Below are positions 32,176 to 43,452 of a stretch of 64,000 nucleotides of DNA, piece by piece; positions within the stretch are counted from its first letter, which is position 1; each line of letters opens with the position of its first letter. The notes under the pieces are model-generated. The model was not told the DNA's origin, did not search any database, and was given only the letters and a program-made list of their open reading frames with translations. Both the position numbers and the translations under genes were made by a program. This DNA is from Apoda limacodes (lineage: Eukaryota; Arthropoda; Insecta; Lepidoptera; Limacodidae). The stretch is from the NCBI GenBank assembly GCA_946406115.1, contig OX291545.1:5084001-5148000 (forward strand), written 5' to 3'.

Positions 32176-33671
32176 TTCTATACTTAATATTATAAAGCAG
32201 AAGAGTTAGTTTGCTTGAACGCGCTAATCTCAGGAACTACTGGTCCTATTTGAAAAATTCAGACGTGTAGCGCGGAATCGACGCGTAGGTATAAGAAAAT
32301 AACGATTTTGTGTGTTGTCCGACTCTTGCTTCAAACAAGAAAACAAAACATATTTGAAGTGTAAATTTAACATTATTATTATAAATGATTGACTCGTCAG
32401 ACGACTTTGTTAGATTTTTTGAAACGTTCTACATCAAACTAATTTCAGGTTGTATTTATTCGGATTCAGATTTGTCATATTATCTACAATTAGTTACACA
32501 GTTATTTCCTTAATTATTGTTTTATTTAGTCTCCGGTCCCAATTAATCATACTTTGTATGTCTTTATATGCAAAATTGTACCTCGACTTACGCGAATTCG
32601 ACTTACACGGATAGCGCTTGGTTCCACCTATCGCGTAAGTCCGGGGTATTACTGTATATCATTACGCTAAGACCAACAGGAGCGGATAAAGAATGCTTCA
32701 AAATCGGGGTTGCTTAGCTCCTAGACACCTTACGTGAGATAAATTATGTTTGGACTTATTGAATTGGTTGCAATGTTGATGAATAACCGAAGTAATTCAG
32801 GACAAAAGTTTTTAATATAAATACTAATATAAATTTATTAAAAGGGTGACTTTTTATTTATCCACAAGTTTATAAGAGACTCTAGTAGAATAGTAGATTA
32901 TTAAACAACCCGGGCGATTGCCGCGGAATTATCTGAAGTTTATTGCACGAGGCTGCTGCACGTGGCAAGGCCGATGTTTCAGTTTCGCTCATGATCATCA
33001 AATACGATACGGGCTTCAAATACGAAAAGCTGAAGCTAATTCTCATGACGACCGCTATCGCCTAAAGACACTGCTGTCGCTGCCCTTGAATGTCTTGTCT
33101 TACTAATATCAGTCATGACGCTATTTTTGAGGGAGTATAAACATTGAGTATAACAAAAGTTTTTTTATCATCTGTTACTATAGTCATGAAGGTACATAAA
33201 TTGTTTGTATACGTGTATCCAGAGATAGGTTCAGAGATGGGCATATAAAAATTATCAATTTTTCTCAAGCACACATTTTCTTTGTCAAAATTTAAACTTT
33301 CGAAATTAATTTACCAATCATTATGAAAAATCAATTTGAATAATTTATTCTTCCTTCGTACCTCCCTCTGTAGAAAGTTCTTGAACCGTGACTCTCCCGT
33401 CCTTAACGAATTCACTCACAGCCTCTACGCATTTAAATTGTATAAGGAACCCACTTTGCATTTCAAAATACACTTTCCTAAAATGAAAGGCAAAATTGTG
33501 AAGGTAACTGGGAGGAACTAAGGTTTTTACTATTACGAGACACTGAATGATTGTGTTCAAAATTTGATTAACATTTTGTTTCATCACAAATATTGAAAAA
33601 CTTTATTTGAATACAAATCTATCATAATTGTTATTCTCATGAATTTTTTATTGTTTTTAAAAGGAAGATAA
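32176..33671. other. Non-coding stretch with one mini-MITE
   Basis: The 66-bp TIR element at 32581-32646 is listed separately. A common insect repeat motif ('tatactta atattataaag', 'aggaactactggtcc') is recognisable near 32170-32260. The 61- and 80-codon frames on opposite strands at 33336-33587 overlap each other and match nothing known. Confidence 0.4.
32581..32646. mobile_element. 66-bp mini-MITE with TA flanks
   Basis: It starts 'cctcgacttacgcga' and ends 'tcgcgtaagtccgggg', nearly perfect inverted repeats that cover half of the element. A second 'cgacttac' repeats internally. TA occurs directly on both sides (32579-32580 and 32647-32648), fitting a Tc1/mariner or pogo-type target duplication. 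Confidence 0.75.
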
Positions 33672-33855
33672 AGTTAAACTAACCCGACACCTGAAGTTGA
33701 ACTGACACCAGCACTAGTAGTTGAACTAACCCTGGTGCTTGTAGTTGAACTAACCGCGGCGCTCGTAGTTGAAGTAACCGCAGCGCTTGTAGTCCAACTA
33801 ACCACCGTGTTTGTAGTTGAACTTACCTCGGCGCTTGTAGTTGCAAATATATTGC
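33672..33855 (-). repeat. 24-bp minisatellite coding Ser/Thr-rich octapeptides
   Basis: 'gtag' anchors at 33717, 33741, 33765, 33789, 33813 and 33837 give an exact 24-bp period. On the minus strand one frame is open throughout and reads TTSAEVSS, TTNTVVSW, TTSAAVTS, TTSAAVSS, TTSTRVSS, TTSAGVSS, then TSGVGLV and a TAA. A stop precedes it about 7 codons upstream, with an 'aatag' acceptor-like site between. Such repeats encode mucin-like, O-glycosylated segments in insect secreted proteins. As period 24 keeps any frame open, coding potential is not proven. Confidence 0.85.
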
Positions 33856-34379
33856 CTATTTACGATGTGTCGACATGGGATCTCACAACTATTTACGCTT
33901 AGTTTAGACTCAAAATTTGAATATTTTGCATATTGTGCAGAAATCCGAAATCGAATATTGAATTAAAGATTAGTTTGTGTGTGTGGTGTCATTGTTTAGA
34001 GCTTATTGAATAGAGTACAAATACATTTCTTATTCTTATTTCATCTTTAAAAAAAATTTAGATCCTTAAAATTTTCACGAGCCTGGGTTACAGAAACAAT
34101 AAAAGATGATGTAGACATTGACAGGGAGCGTAGAGAACAGGCAGTAAGAAGTAACATGCTAGACCGTAGATTTGCAAACTGCTCAAAGAATGTAAAAGGA
34201 ACGCTATTTAAGGCAAATTATCAGGCTTTTTATACATGCAGTCTGTGGACTTACTACACGCAAAAGCCATATAATGCTTTACGAGTACAATATTACAGTT
34301 TTTATCGTATAATAATGTAATTTGCATCAAATTTTAAGTTTTGAAAGAATCTTTTCATATAAAAATAAAGAAGAATGGT
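33856..34379. other. Non-coding stretch
   Basis: AT-rich DNA. Near 34100-34200 the plus strand has short codon-like text ('gacattgacagggagcgtag'), possibly LINE debris, with no clear motif. Confidence 0.3.
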
Positions 34380-35230
34380 GGAATAGTCTACTTCGGTTGG
34401 AATATTGATTTCATTAGGCAATGTTCTCGAAAAATCGGTGATCACTTTCGGTATCAGACCTATTGATTATGGCCTATTGCTGTCCATTATGAAATCAATG
34501 TCGTTCTTGGTCACATTATTAGAGCTTTACCATGTCCACTTTCTCTGAGGCCTTTACTTGAAAAGGAATTAATTAAGAATAGTTTCTGTCTTTCATAAAA
34601 GTTGACAAGCATCTTCCCTCTGTGATTTCTGTGACTAAGCCCATGTGTCCCAATACTCGATTCACCGCCTTCCTTCCTTTCCTTTAAAGTTGCAGTCCCC
34701 CATAATAACAAGGTAGCTTGATAGTGTTATTGATGGCCTTAGTGACGTCCTCGCATAGGGCTTCGAGCTCATTACCAGAATGTGTCCCTGTGGGCGCATA
34801 AATTAGTACTACCTTATCAGAATATCTCTGGGTCAATTTAAGCACAACATATGCAGCCAGCGTGGACACATTAGTGATTTCAACTACGTTGTCTATAAGA
34901 GGTTTGTTGATCAAAAATCCAGTCCCACCCTGAACTGCTGATGGCCCTCTCGGTGAAAAAAAAGGTGGCCTGACTCCAATTTTATCGTGTCTCTTCTCCC
35001 TCTCTTTTGATTTCCGATAAGCCGACCCCATTTGATTTTGTATAGTTCTGCCTCTATTTCGATTAGGCTTTTATCTGATCCCAGTTATACGTTGCCATAA
35101 AAAGTCTTCAATTGCGGTAACCGGCCGTGGCTCCTACCCCTCCCCCTACCGTTACCGAGACCGCTAGCATAGCCTGTGATAGCAGAGGTCCCGGGAGATG
35201 GAGGGCTTCATGTATTTGTGTAGTCCATGG
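34380..35230 (-). pseudogene. RTE-type LINE endonuclease
   Basis: Minus-strand frames read 'YKIKWG.. GLSEIKR'-like sequence (35030-35130); 'GGTGFLINKPLIDNVVEITN', 'AYVVLKLTQRYSDKVVLIYA' and 'PTGTHSGNELEALCEDVTKA' (34684-35031); a shifted 'VIMGDCNFKGRKE' (the GDFN catalytic motif, here GDCN); 'ESSIGTHGLSHRNHRGKMLV' (34511-34711); and a 'DIDFIMDSNR' to 'ESDHRF' end (about 34400-34500), which holds the SDH motif. This is the APE-like endonuclease that nicks target DNA in RTE-clade LINEs. No RT follows below 34380. At least three frameshifts are visible. Confidence 0.8.
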
Positions 35231-35859
35231 GAAGTTTGACCATGATGGCCATACTTGATCATATTCGTCTTAGCAAGTCAAGCCTCCGTCTAATAACGCT
35301 GCTGCCCGTCATCGGTGTGTACTGTTTGTAGACTGGATAGCGAGAGCGTCGTTTGTTATTCAGCAAGGAGTACCACGTGCAGGTGAAGTACACTAGCGTT
35401 GGTTTACAGTTAGTAGTCCTCTTACTATCCTTATTCAAACTTAAAGATTATATTTTCTAAAAGAATGATAGTTTTACTGAAGGAGCTTGCAATAATCCAG
35501 TCTTTAAATCCTTCCAAGTAGGGGTTTATTGAGCATTCTAGCTCAAATGGAGCAGTGAAGATGCACTAGCCTATAAATTATAAACATTTCGGACTTGGTT
35601 ACCTAAAGTTTTCAGTTGGGGTGAATGTAAACGATATGAAATAGTTTTAAGTTCGACTACTGTGAAAGATTAATTTACTAACAAAAATTTACCGAAACTA
35701 TTTTTTCATCCATTTCTACTTGCACACTTATTTAAACAAAAAGCCTAAACCCAGATTTATGACATTTAAATAAACATTTTGTAATGAGTTCAATTGTTTA
35801 GAATATTTGTCTGAAGATGAACAAGATAAATAGAAAAACAAGTAAATGGATTTGAGCCA
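35231..35859. other. Non-coding stretch
   Basis: The first 100 bp may be the 5' part of the RTE element (GC-richer). The rest is AT-rich with no frame or array. Confidence 0.35.
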
Positions 35860-36400
35860 TTTTTTCCTAGGTAAGATCATATCGTTTACGGCAATGGCAA
35901 AGGAAAATATGTGCTCCGAGCATATCAGTCTTCTATTTTATATGAAAGAAAAAAGTTTTGATATAAATACAGACCAACTTTTCATTAACGTATTTGCCAC
36001 CAACCAACTTTCTTGTAGCTATATGCACAAGGGATTTAGGCCATATTTTTAAAAACAAGGCAACAGAAAAGAATACCGTACTTGATATTGAAAACCTTCT
36101 TCTAGCTCCTTGCACAAGGCGTTTAGGCCATATCCTTTCGTATTAGGATATAGGAAAGAAAATATGTTTTGAGACAGATACAGACGAACCTTTTACTAGC
36201 TCTATGCACAAGGCGTTTACGTCATATTTTTAAAAACAAGGCAACAGGAAAGGATAGGTACTAGACACTGCTAACCTTCTTCTAGCTCTATGCACAAGGT
36301 GTTTAGGCCGTATCGTTCCGTATTAGGATATAGGAAGGGATAAACTAATTTATCACACACTAATCTTCTTCTTACTCAAAGCGCATAATATTTAAGGTTA
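35860..36400. repeat. Alternating (higher-order) tandem repeat, about 181 bp
   Basis: 'tagct..atgcacaagg' anchors occur at 36016, 36103, 36197 and 36283. Units 1 and 3 continue 'ccatatttttaaaaacaagg', whereas units 2 and 4 continue 'gtattaggatataggaa'. The monomers therefore alternate A-B-A-B with a period of 181 bp (A) and 180 bp (B). Weaker related sequence precedes 36016 back to about 35860. Confidence 0.85.
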
Positions 36401-37484
36401 AAACTTTCGTTATTGCAGTAAACGATATGATCTAATATGAAACAGGCATATTCTTAAACGGCTCAAATCAAAATCCAAAATTTTATCTACATCTTACTCG
36501 TAAATCTGATTTAAATTTTTTTTACTAAATAAATAAATCGGGTGCTTAAACATTAACACTGTTGATTAAACATCTTAATCAGTCAGTGATAACGACATAT
36601 ACTTTTGTTACAGAGAATTTTTAAAATCAAACTTACGTTTAATTTTTACAAAAGGTTAGCAAATAGGACAAGTCTTAAAATATCTCAAACCTTAATTAAC
36701 AAAACAAAAAAATATAAATGAAGAATGCAGAAAGTTTTTTAAACTGTTTAAGTTTTGGTCATTTGGTCTTGATGAAACCTTAATTAACCTAAATTTTACA
36801 TATATTTAGGATATATAAAATTTCAATGATAATTTTAAGCAACACTTACTTTCATAATAGTTTTCATGGTGAGTCCCCAGTTTTATTGCAGATCCAATAA
36901 AACGTGACTGCAGTGCAGTAGTTACCTATTTTACAAATAGTATAGAAAGAAACATTAGACGCGGCTTTTCTTTCTGTTACGATATCTAAGCGGCATAATC
37001 TGCGCTGGGTCTTGTTTCATAATTGATGGTTTAGTTTTGTTTTAGTGGGTACCAGATAGAGCAAAGTAATATGATTAGGAAAACAAATATAAGCCTTTAT
37101 AAAGCACAAAGTGACAATATTACTATGTCATTTATGTAGGAAATAGAAAAGTTTCGCAAAAGAAATTGTAATTAGAATAGGATTGTTATCTAAAAAAAGA
37201 AACAATCTTTTATATTATGATTATTTTATTAGGAAATACAAGAAGTAACAAAATATAAACGTTTTCTCAAACAAAACTATCAAAATTACACATAAACATA
37301 ATTGAACTAATAATCAACAGTATTTACTAATCAGTCGTAAATTAGGCACATATGTAGAGATCCAAAAAGTAGGAATTAAACTTATATACAAAGATTATTC
37401 AATAGCCTCATGAAAATTTGAATAACAATTCCGATTTGGCGTAAAAAAAAAAGGTAAATATCCCATTTTTTACAAGGCTCTTGT
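36401..37484. other. AT-rich stretch, no gene seen
   Basis: No protein motif, TIR or array was noticed. It may contain a terminal part of the piggyBac element, but no end could be identified. Confidence 0.35.
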
Positions 37485-39178
37485 TTATTTATCGCACTCG
37501 CTTCCTCTATAACGCGATTGTTCCTGACAATATTTTTGTAAATGTAAAACATTTTGTACAGCGTTCCTTGGCGGGTATGGGTTTAATAAGAACCTTACGC
37601 TTTTTATGATTCGCTTTAAGCTCTTCGTATTCTTCTTCTCCAGAACCACCATACCATCACTTTCTTCTTCTTTATCTGTCAATGTTGTACCCAAATTCAA
37701 TTTAAATTCTCGTATCTGCACAATATATTTCTTTGCTGCACCTTCTTCTTTTTCAACAACTCTCTATTGTAGCCAAGCATTAACTACAGCAAGGTCAAGA
37801 AGGTATGAGGTAACGCAAATGGTCCATTTTCTTTTTTGATTACGCGATGGGCAGTCTGAAAGCATTATGTCAGTGAGATCTACTCCACCCATATTCTGGT
37901 TATACATCTTAATTTTTCCATACCGCTTGTTTTTTTTGGACCATCGCACTCATCATGGCTTACATCGCAATAACAAGTCGACATTAACAAAACAGGCTTG
38001 TTGTTAAGCCCCATTATTGCAGCGAGTTTTTCATCTTCTCTTACTTTAACTTCACTACTTCCTCTAGTTTTTTTACGAAACAGTATTTCCTCTGTCAAAA
38101 TACAGCTTCTAGGAACTCTATTTCTCATCACAGTGCCTGTACCATGGATCCCACGCCGGAAAAGTTCATCACATAATTTTGTGTAAGTAAAGAAACGGTC
38201 GAAGAACAAGAAATGACCGGGAACCAAACTACTAGTCAATTGTAGGACTGCAGATTCACCTAAACCAAATCTCTGGCTTAATTATTCTGGGAAAATGGTA
38301 TCTCCCTCATAAACTACCATATCACAAACTACACCTCGTGGCGTGGCAAGAACGAAAACTTTCAGATCGACGGGATTGGGTTTGTTGGGACAATACTGGC
38401 GCTCCTGACATTTTCTAGTAAATGGAATTAACATTTCGTCTATACTCATTTCCTTTGATCGGTTTTGTTGATGACAACCGTTCAAAATTTTATTAAACAA
38501 TGGTTGAATTTTTCAATTTTTTTTGCCTAATTTGTTTAGTCGTTACTTCAGCATCATGAACACATTTTAGGCACACTCTTATGAAATAAAACCCGTTTCT
38601 CGTCATAACCGTAGCAATAATAGGAACCCATTTTTCAGACCAGCACATATCAATTTGAGGGTACTGTAATGCTGACATTATAGTAATTCCTAAATATATT
38701 TTTAGTTCTCTCAAAGTCAGCTCCATTGATCTGCCTGTTTCTAAAATATGTGTTCGAGATTCGAACAGTCAACCATAATTGTCAAAATGTCATCGTCGAT
38801 AGATTGATCGTAAAACTTATGCCACTCCCAATCTTGAGTTTTGATATGTATGTAAGCTGATTGCATCAAATCGTTAATCTCGGGTTCTAAGCTATGTGTC
38901 TTGCATGTCATTAGTTGTTTGGCGGTTTCTGACAGCAATCTGTCTGATAGAAAGCGATGACGATTGGGTCTGCTAACTTTCCTCACCAACATTTGTGCCA
39001 CGTCCACGACCAATTCCACATCCACGTCCACGTCTTGTATTTCCAGGTCCTCTGGAGCGAGATAGCGAGTCAATTCTACATGCAGAAAGTCTGGATCTTC
39101 ATCGCAGTCTTCCCTGGAAAAGTCTAAGTCAGAATAATTTAACGCATCGACTACGTTATACTCTGTTAGACCTGAAAT
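37485..39178 (-). pseudogene. piggyBac-like transposase, frameshifted
   Basis: Five to six frames in order make up most of a DDE_Tnp_1_7 transposase: an acidic N-terminus 'LTRYLAPEDLEIQDVDVDVE' (38741-39073); 'LTLRELKIYLGITIMSALQY' and 'WSEKWVP' (38493-38726); 'MSIDEMLIPFTRKCQERQYC' and 'PNKPNPVDLKVFVLA' (38282-38500, first Asp at 38438-38440); 'HFLFFDRFFTYTKLCDELFR' (37880-38239, second Asp at 38198-38200); 'NQNMGGVDLTDIMLSD' (37764-37949, third and fourth Asp); then 'LDLAVVNAWLQ' and a Cys-poor tail. The acidic catalytic residues all survive, but frameshifts and a stop break the protein. Above the N-terminus, 'tttcag|gtctaacagag' could be an acceptor or the edge of the coding sequence. An overlapping frame at about 39000-39060 encodes an RG-rich stretch. 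Confidence 0.85.
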
Positions 39179-39190
39179 ATAAATAATTAA

Positions 39191-39869
39191 AAATGTCTTC
39201 TAATGTACAGTATTTGCAAAAGTCCATACATAGTGTAAAGGATAAAATTGCGTAGATATGTGAATCTCGCACTCACACATTAATATAATCAGAACTGTCA
39301 ATTATTAACTTTAAATCGACAAAATTAGGTTTAGTTTTCATTATACTAAATACTGGAACCAGTTTATTTAAACCGTTCTTATATCTTTTGGTTTCTTAAC
39401 CTACCAAATTAACAAGGTGTAAACTGCATTGTCGTTCTACATACGTATGTTTTATTTCGCATTAAATTACCTGCCCGGTGGTATCATTCATAGGCGATGC
39501 GATTAGTTAGCAAGCCTATATGGTTCAAATCAAGCTACTTCCGTATTGAGTATTTTTGATAGGAATATATTCTATGGTTATAGCTTAAGAAAATACGATA
39601 CGAAGCGCCACTTAGTGTGCTTCAAACAAATGAATTTCGCACTTATTTTTGACAGTTGCTGATCAAACACCACGAAATTTTGAAGACATGTTCTAGTAAT
39701 ACATATCTAGGTCTGCACTGTGCCAGTTTTCTATCAAATTTTATAGTTTAAAAGTTATACAGGATTCTAGTTTTTCATACAAATGATTACAAAAAATATT
39801 TCTAGTTAATAAAAGCATTTTACAAGATTTTGGAACACCACAGACATATGTATTTGGCTTGAAATTATG
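39191..39869. other. Non-coding stretch
   Basis: AT-rich DNA upstream of the piggyBac coding strand; a terminal repeat or promoter of that element could lie here but none is recognised. Confidence 0.35.
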
Positions 39870-39990
39870 ACTAAGGAATTTCACAGTGATCGATCAGGAA
39901 ATGTCAAAAACAAATGAGAAAATCATTTGTATAAAGCCCGCTTCGAGGCGCCGCGAATCGTATCCTTCTAAGTATTCGTTTTCGTAATGA
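39870..39990 (+). repeat. Dispersed repeat, partial copy of the 21085 family
   Basis: 'ttatgactaaggaatttcac' and 'cgaggcgccgcgaatcgtat' parallel 21096-21160 on the same strand. Confidence 0.6.
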
Positions 39991-40169
39991 AAAGAAAATT
40001 GGTACACTAAACCATAACAATAAAAAAAAATACAAGTCACCATTCATTCGCCAACGCTGATATATTTTGAAAAACTGCAAACTAAAAAACAATATGTTAT
40101 GTCTGAAATATATAGAAATGTTAAATAATATCTGTAAGAAAAATAGTGCTTTTTTTAACCTCCATTATT

Positions 40170-41160
40170 TTTAATTACAGCACCAGCACCGCCGCATAGA
40201 TTAGACTATATTAAAACAGATATCTGTTCCTCTGATAATGTCCCAAATTTCTACACAGTGAGCCTCTAATGACTCTGCAGTTCTTTCGTTTCGCATGTTC
40301 TATCTTTGCACTATCAAACCCCATAGGTTTTCTATGGGATTTAAATCTAGTGTAATTTAAATCTGCAAAATTGCAGGCGAATAAATAACAGTAATATCCG
40401 GATGTTGAGAAAACCAATTCTGCATTATATGCGCTCGATGCGCAGGACAGTTATCATGCATAAACTGTATATGTGGCATATCAGCAAATGGATAACCACA
40501 CCGCGCTGTTGGCAACATGATCTCGTCTAACACTTCCACATAATGTGAAGCTCTAACGCGCCCTGCTATCGAGATGAATCAAGACCAGCCGCAGTCATCC
40601 ACCCCCACATATTAAGTGATATCCGTCCAGATTCCATATTTGGGACAACATTTTGTTCTGCATAACGGCTTTTATTTTTGCGCTACAAATGAAGCCTCCT
40701 GTTTTGAGATGAGACAAACGACTTTTCATCAGTGAATAATGTGTGCTCCCAGTCAAAATCTAAATAGTCCCTTGCAAATTACAATCTATTTTGTTTATGG
40801 GTACTAGTTAAAAACGGTTTTTTAGCTGGCTTTTTATGATGCAATCCGTCATTATGCAGAGTGCGACAAACAGTGTGTGTGGGTGTATTGAAAATGTTTC
40901 CAAACAGCAGCAGTCGGTATGACACCATTGGTTTGGTATTGTTCGACCATCAATCTTCTTTGAGTCACATCAATGTACGGCATGCGTTCAATTCGAGGTC
41001 GAGTTGATAAATTCCCCTCCACTTGGTTACGCGAGACCCAACGCTGAGATATATTGTAACCCATATTATATAGTTCTATAACACGCATCCTCTCTTGAAT
41101 ATTAATATTGGTCTGCATATTATTTTCAGCAAAGAAATTTAATAAAAACACCAAACTACC
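40170..41160 (-). pseudogene. Tc1-like transposase, frameshifted
   Basis: The N-terminal frame (40852-41154) has 'NIQERMRVIELYNMGYNISQ' and 'VTQRRLMVEQYQTNGVIPTA', the helix-turn-helix DNA-binding part. It looks shortened between NISQ and RWVSRN. A shifted frame carries 'LFTDEKSF' (first Asp, 40728-40730). The frame at 40357-40539 has 'HIQFMHDNCPAHRAHIMQNW' (second Asp, 40453-40455), and after another shift 'LDLNPIENLWG' holds the final Glu, followed by 'EIWDIIRGTDIC' near the C-terminus. The catalytic DDE set is readable, but the gene has at least three frame breaks. Inverted terminal repeats were not found. Confidence 0.85.
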
Positions 41161-41361
41161 TTGTCAACACAAGCACCCACACTTATCACTCCGCAATGAC
41201 AAAAATAAAATGTATACCTACGTAGTGACCGCATCTAACTTAATAGCTAAATAAAAACACCAAACAGCCTTGTCAACACAAGCACCCACATTAACGAATC
41301 TGCAACATCAAAAATAAAATGGCTACCTACATAGCAACCGCACCTAACTTAATAGCTATTA
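41144..41361. repeat. Two-copy tandem duplication, 109-bp unit
   Basis: 'aaaaacaccaaact/cagcctt' starts at 41144 and 41253. Both units hold 'gtcaacacaagcacccaca' and 'cgcatctaacttaatagct'-type blocks. It abuts the 5' end of the Tc1 transposase and may contain its terminal region. Confidence 0.85.
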
Positions 41362-41433
41362 GAAAATTGGTCTAAGCTGTTTAACTCAACCAAATATTCA
41401 TAATTCGTAAAATTTAACAGAAACAAGAAGAAA

Positions 41434-41520
41434 GGCATGGTGAGATTCGAATCCACAACCTAACTGCACTTAGTTCTTGTTATGAGATCCTGATACGGTT
41501 ATCCACTAGGCTAGGAATAC
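41434..41520 (-). mobile_element. tRNA-like segment, probable SINE head or tRNA relic
   Basis: On the minus strand 'tagcctagtggataacc' resembles a box A/D-arm and 'ggattcgaatctc' a box B/T-arm with a canonical TTCGAAT loop, at normal tRNA spacing. The acceptor strands do not pair, and the anticodon arm is poor, so it is not a working tRNA. A tRNA-derived SINE is the likely source. Confidence 0.5.
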
Positions 41521-43452
41521 GATAATATTCAAAGTGAAATTATTATAAATAATATTAAATGAAACTGATATTACTCAGGTCCTAAAATACGAATTACTTT
41601 ATTTGTTTTACGAATTACGAAGTGTGTGAATGACTACGCCTCGCCATTCTATTTTGTTTTGTAATTCTATATGCACTTTTGCAAATGACCGTACTACACA
41701 AAGTACAGTAGAAATGAAACTATCAAAACTTGCACTACCTACATTTGTTCTATACATAGTATATAGAAAAACAGGTTACTTGAACATTTTTATTATTTAC
41801 GCAAAAATAACACGGTATATCCACGTCTCAAAGTATTAATTGCTCACTAATTACTCAAAATCTAAAAATTATTAAGAATTTGATAAGATTTCAATGGATT
41901 GACTTACGTATGCACGAGCGCACGCCTGCACCCATAGAGTACGGAGATAGAGTTGCTACTCAAGGACTTGCTACACTAGCGCCATTAGCGGCGTGTGTGA
42001 AAATCACATCTCTAAGCATACAGCATAGCAGTTGTCTTACAGCTCGACCGCGACAAGCTCGGTCTACACTAGAACCATGTCAACTACGTATTTAGTTTGA
42101 AATCTACATCATATAATGTAAATAATATGTATTATATCACACGGAACGTTATGGAATGTTTGAGTGTTGCCATGGCAAAAATTAGACAATGTGACCAAAT
42201 GAGTTTGTTAAATATTAATGTCAGTGCCATCTACCGCAATCTGTTTGCAACACACAATATACGGTCGTTGTTACAATTTGTACTAAATGCATATACCCTG
42301 CCTGCACCTTTACACTCTGACTCCATTTTGAAATATAATGAGCATTTATTTTTCATATACCTAAATATCTGATAGATGTCACTGTTTAGTTAAATTTGTA
42401 TTTTCGTTCAAAACTAGGGCGGCAGAATTTTTATATTCTTATGTAGTATGAGTAGTACAGATGTAGGTAGGAGGTCAACAATATATTTTTACAAAACACG
42501 TATAGCTAAACTATAAAAAAACATAACTTTTCTAATCTTTATTGAGTCTGATCGTTAATACCTTTTTTTAATAATATTAGTTTTGTTACCTACAATTCAT
42601 AGCACTTCATTGTAGCTATTAATTGTAATTTATGTTACTTGACTCTTGAACTTAGAAAATCAAAGTCTTCTCTTTTGTAGTGTGACACAAGCCTACGCTA
42701 CATCACAGTTTATTGTCATCTCTGTCGAATACGTTTAAGTTTCATATTTTTGTTTCTAAGAAACTACCAGGTACCTAATTTTATTTACACTATGAGCTGA
42801 ATGTTGTGTAGGTTTTTTAATTTCTTTTGAATATAGTTAACTGTAAGAAAAGGTTGCTCTCTGACTTTCCAGTCCAGTCCAATTTCTGACACTCTTAGGT
42901 GTGAATAAGTGTTGCTTAACTACCAAGCTGTAAAGCTTGAAGTGCTGCTAAACTACCAAACTGTGAAGCTGCTATTGATGAACTGCTAATTTTCAAGCTG
43001 AGGATCATAGCATCTAAAATTATGTTTGTAAGTTTTAACTTAGAAGTAATCTGTGCGTTTTTTTAATTATGTAATATTAAATTAAAGTTTTAAATCTAGT
43101 TCATAACAGCTTAATTTAACTTTTTTAAACTTTAATGTAAATTTTATAATAGGTCTTGTTACTTTTTTAAATAATGCGAATCAATTTTCGGTAAATACAC
43201 CTATAAATATAATGAGATGTCAAGATCTTTCTAACTACTATATATTTACAGGACGGAGTTTTAATTCAGACAGAAGAGGAAGGTTGGAAAAGAGGGAACC
43301 ATATGTTTTTCCTTTTCCGATTCAGATGAAAGCGGAACTAGGTTAGTTTCATTTGGAAAAGTCCAAAAACGTTTTTTGAGAAAGGTATTTTACATAAATC
43401 TTTTTATAAGCCTAAAACCTAAATTCATAATTTTTAGTTTTGTCATATCACA
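41521..43452. other. Non-coding stretch
   Basis: A GC-richer patch (41880-42090) and two adjoining plus-strand frames of 71 and 91 codons show no family motif. The rest is AT-rich. A short imperfect direct repeat ('ctaccaagctgtaaagctt' against 'ctaccaaactgtgaagct') lies at about 42920-42975. Confidence 0.35.

Noticed and set aside
33336..33587. Overlapping 61- and 80-codon frames on opposite strands
   Set aside because: They are mutually overlapping and AT-driven, without motif or neighbour context.
41434..41520. Functional tRNA gene
   Set aside because: Box A and B likeness is clear, but the acceptor stem does not pair, so it was listed only as a tRNA-like or SINE relic.
41880..42372. Two consecutive plus-strand frames (71 and 91 codons)
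   Set aside because: No family resemblance. The first is in a GC-rich patch where stops are rare by composition.
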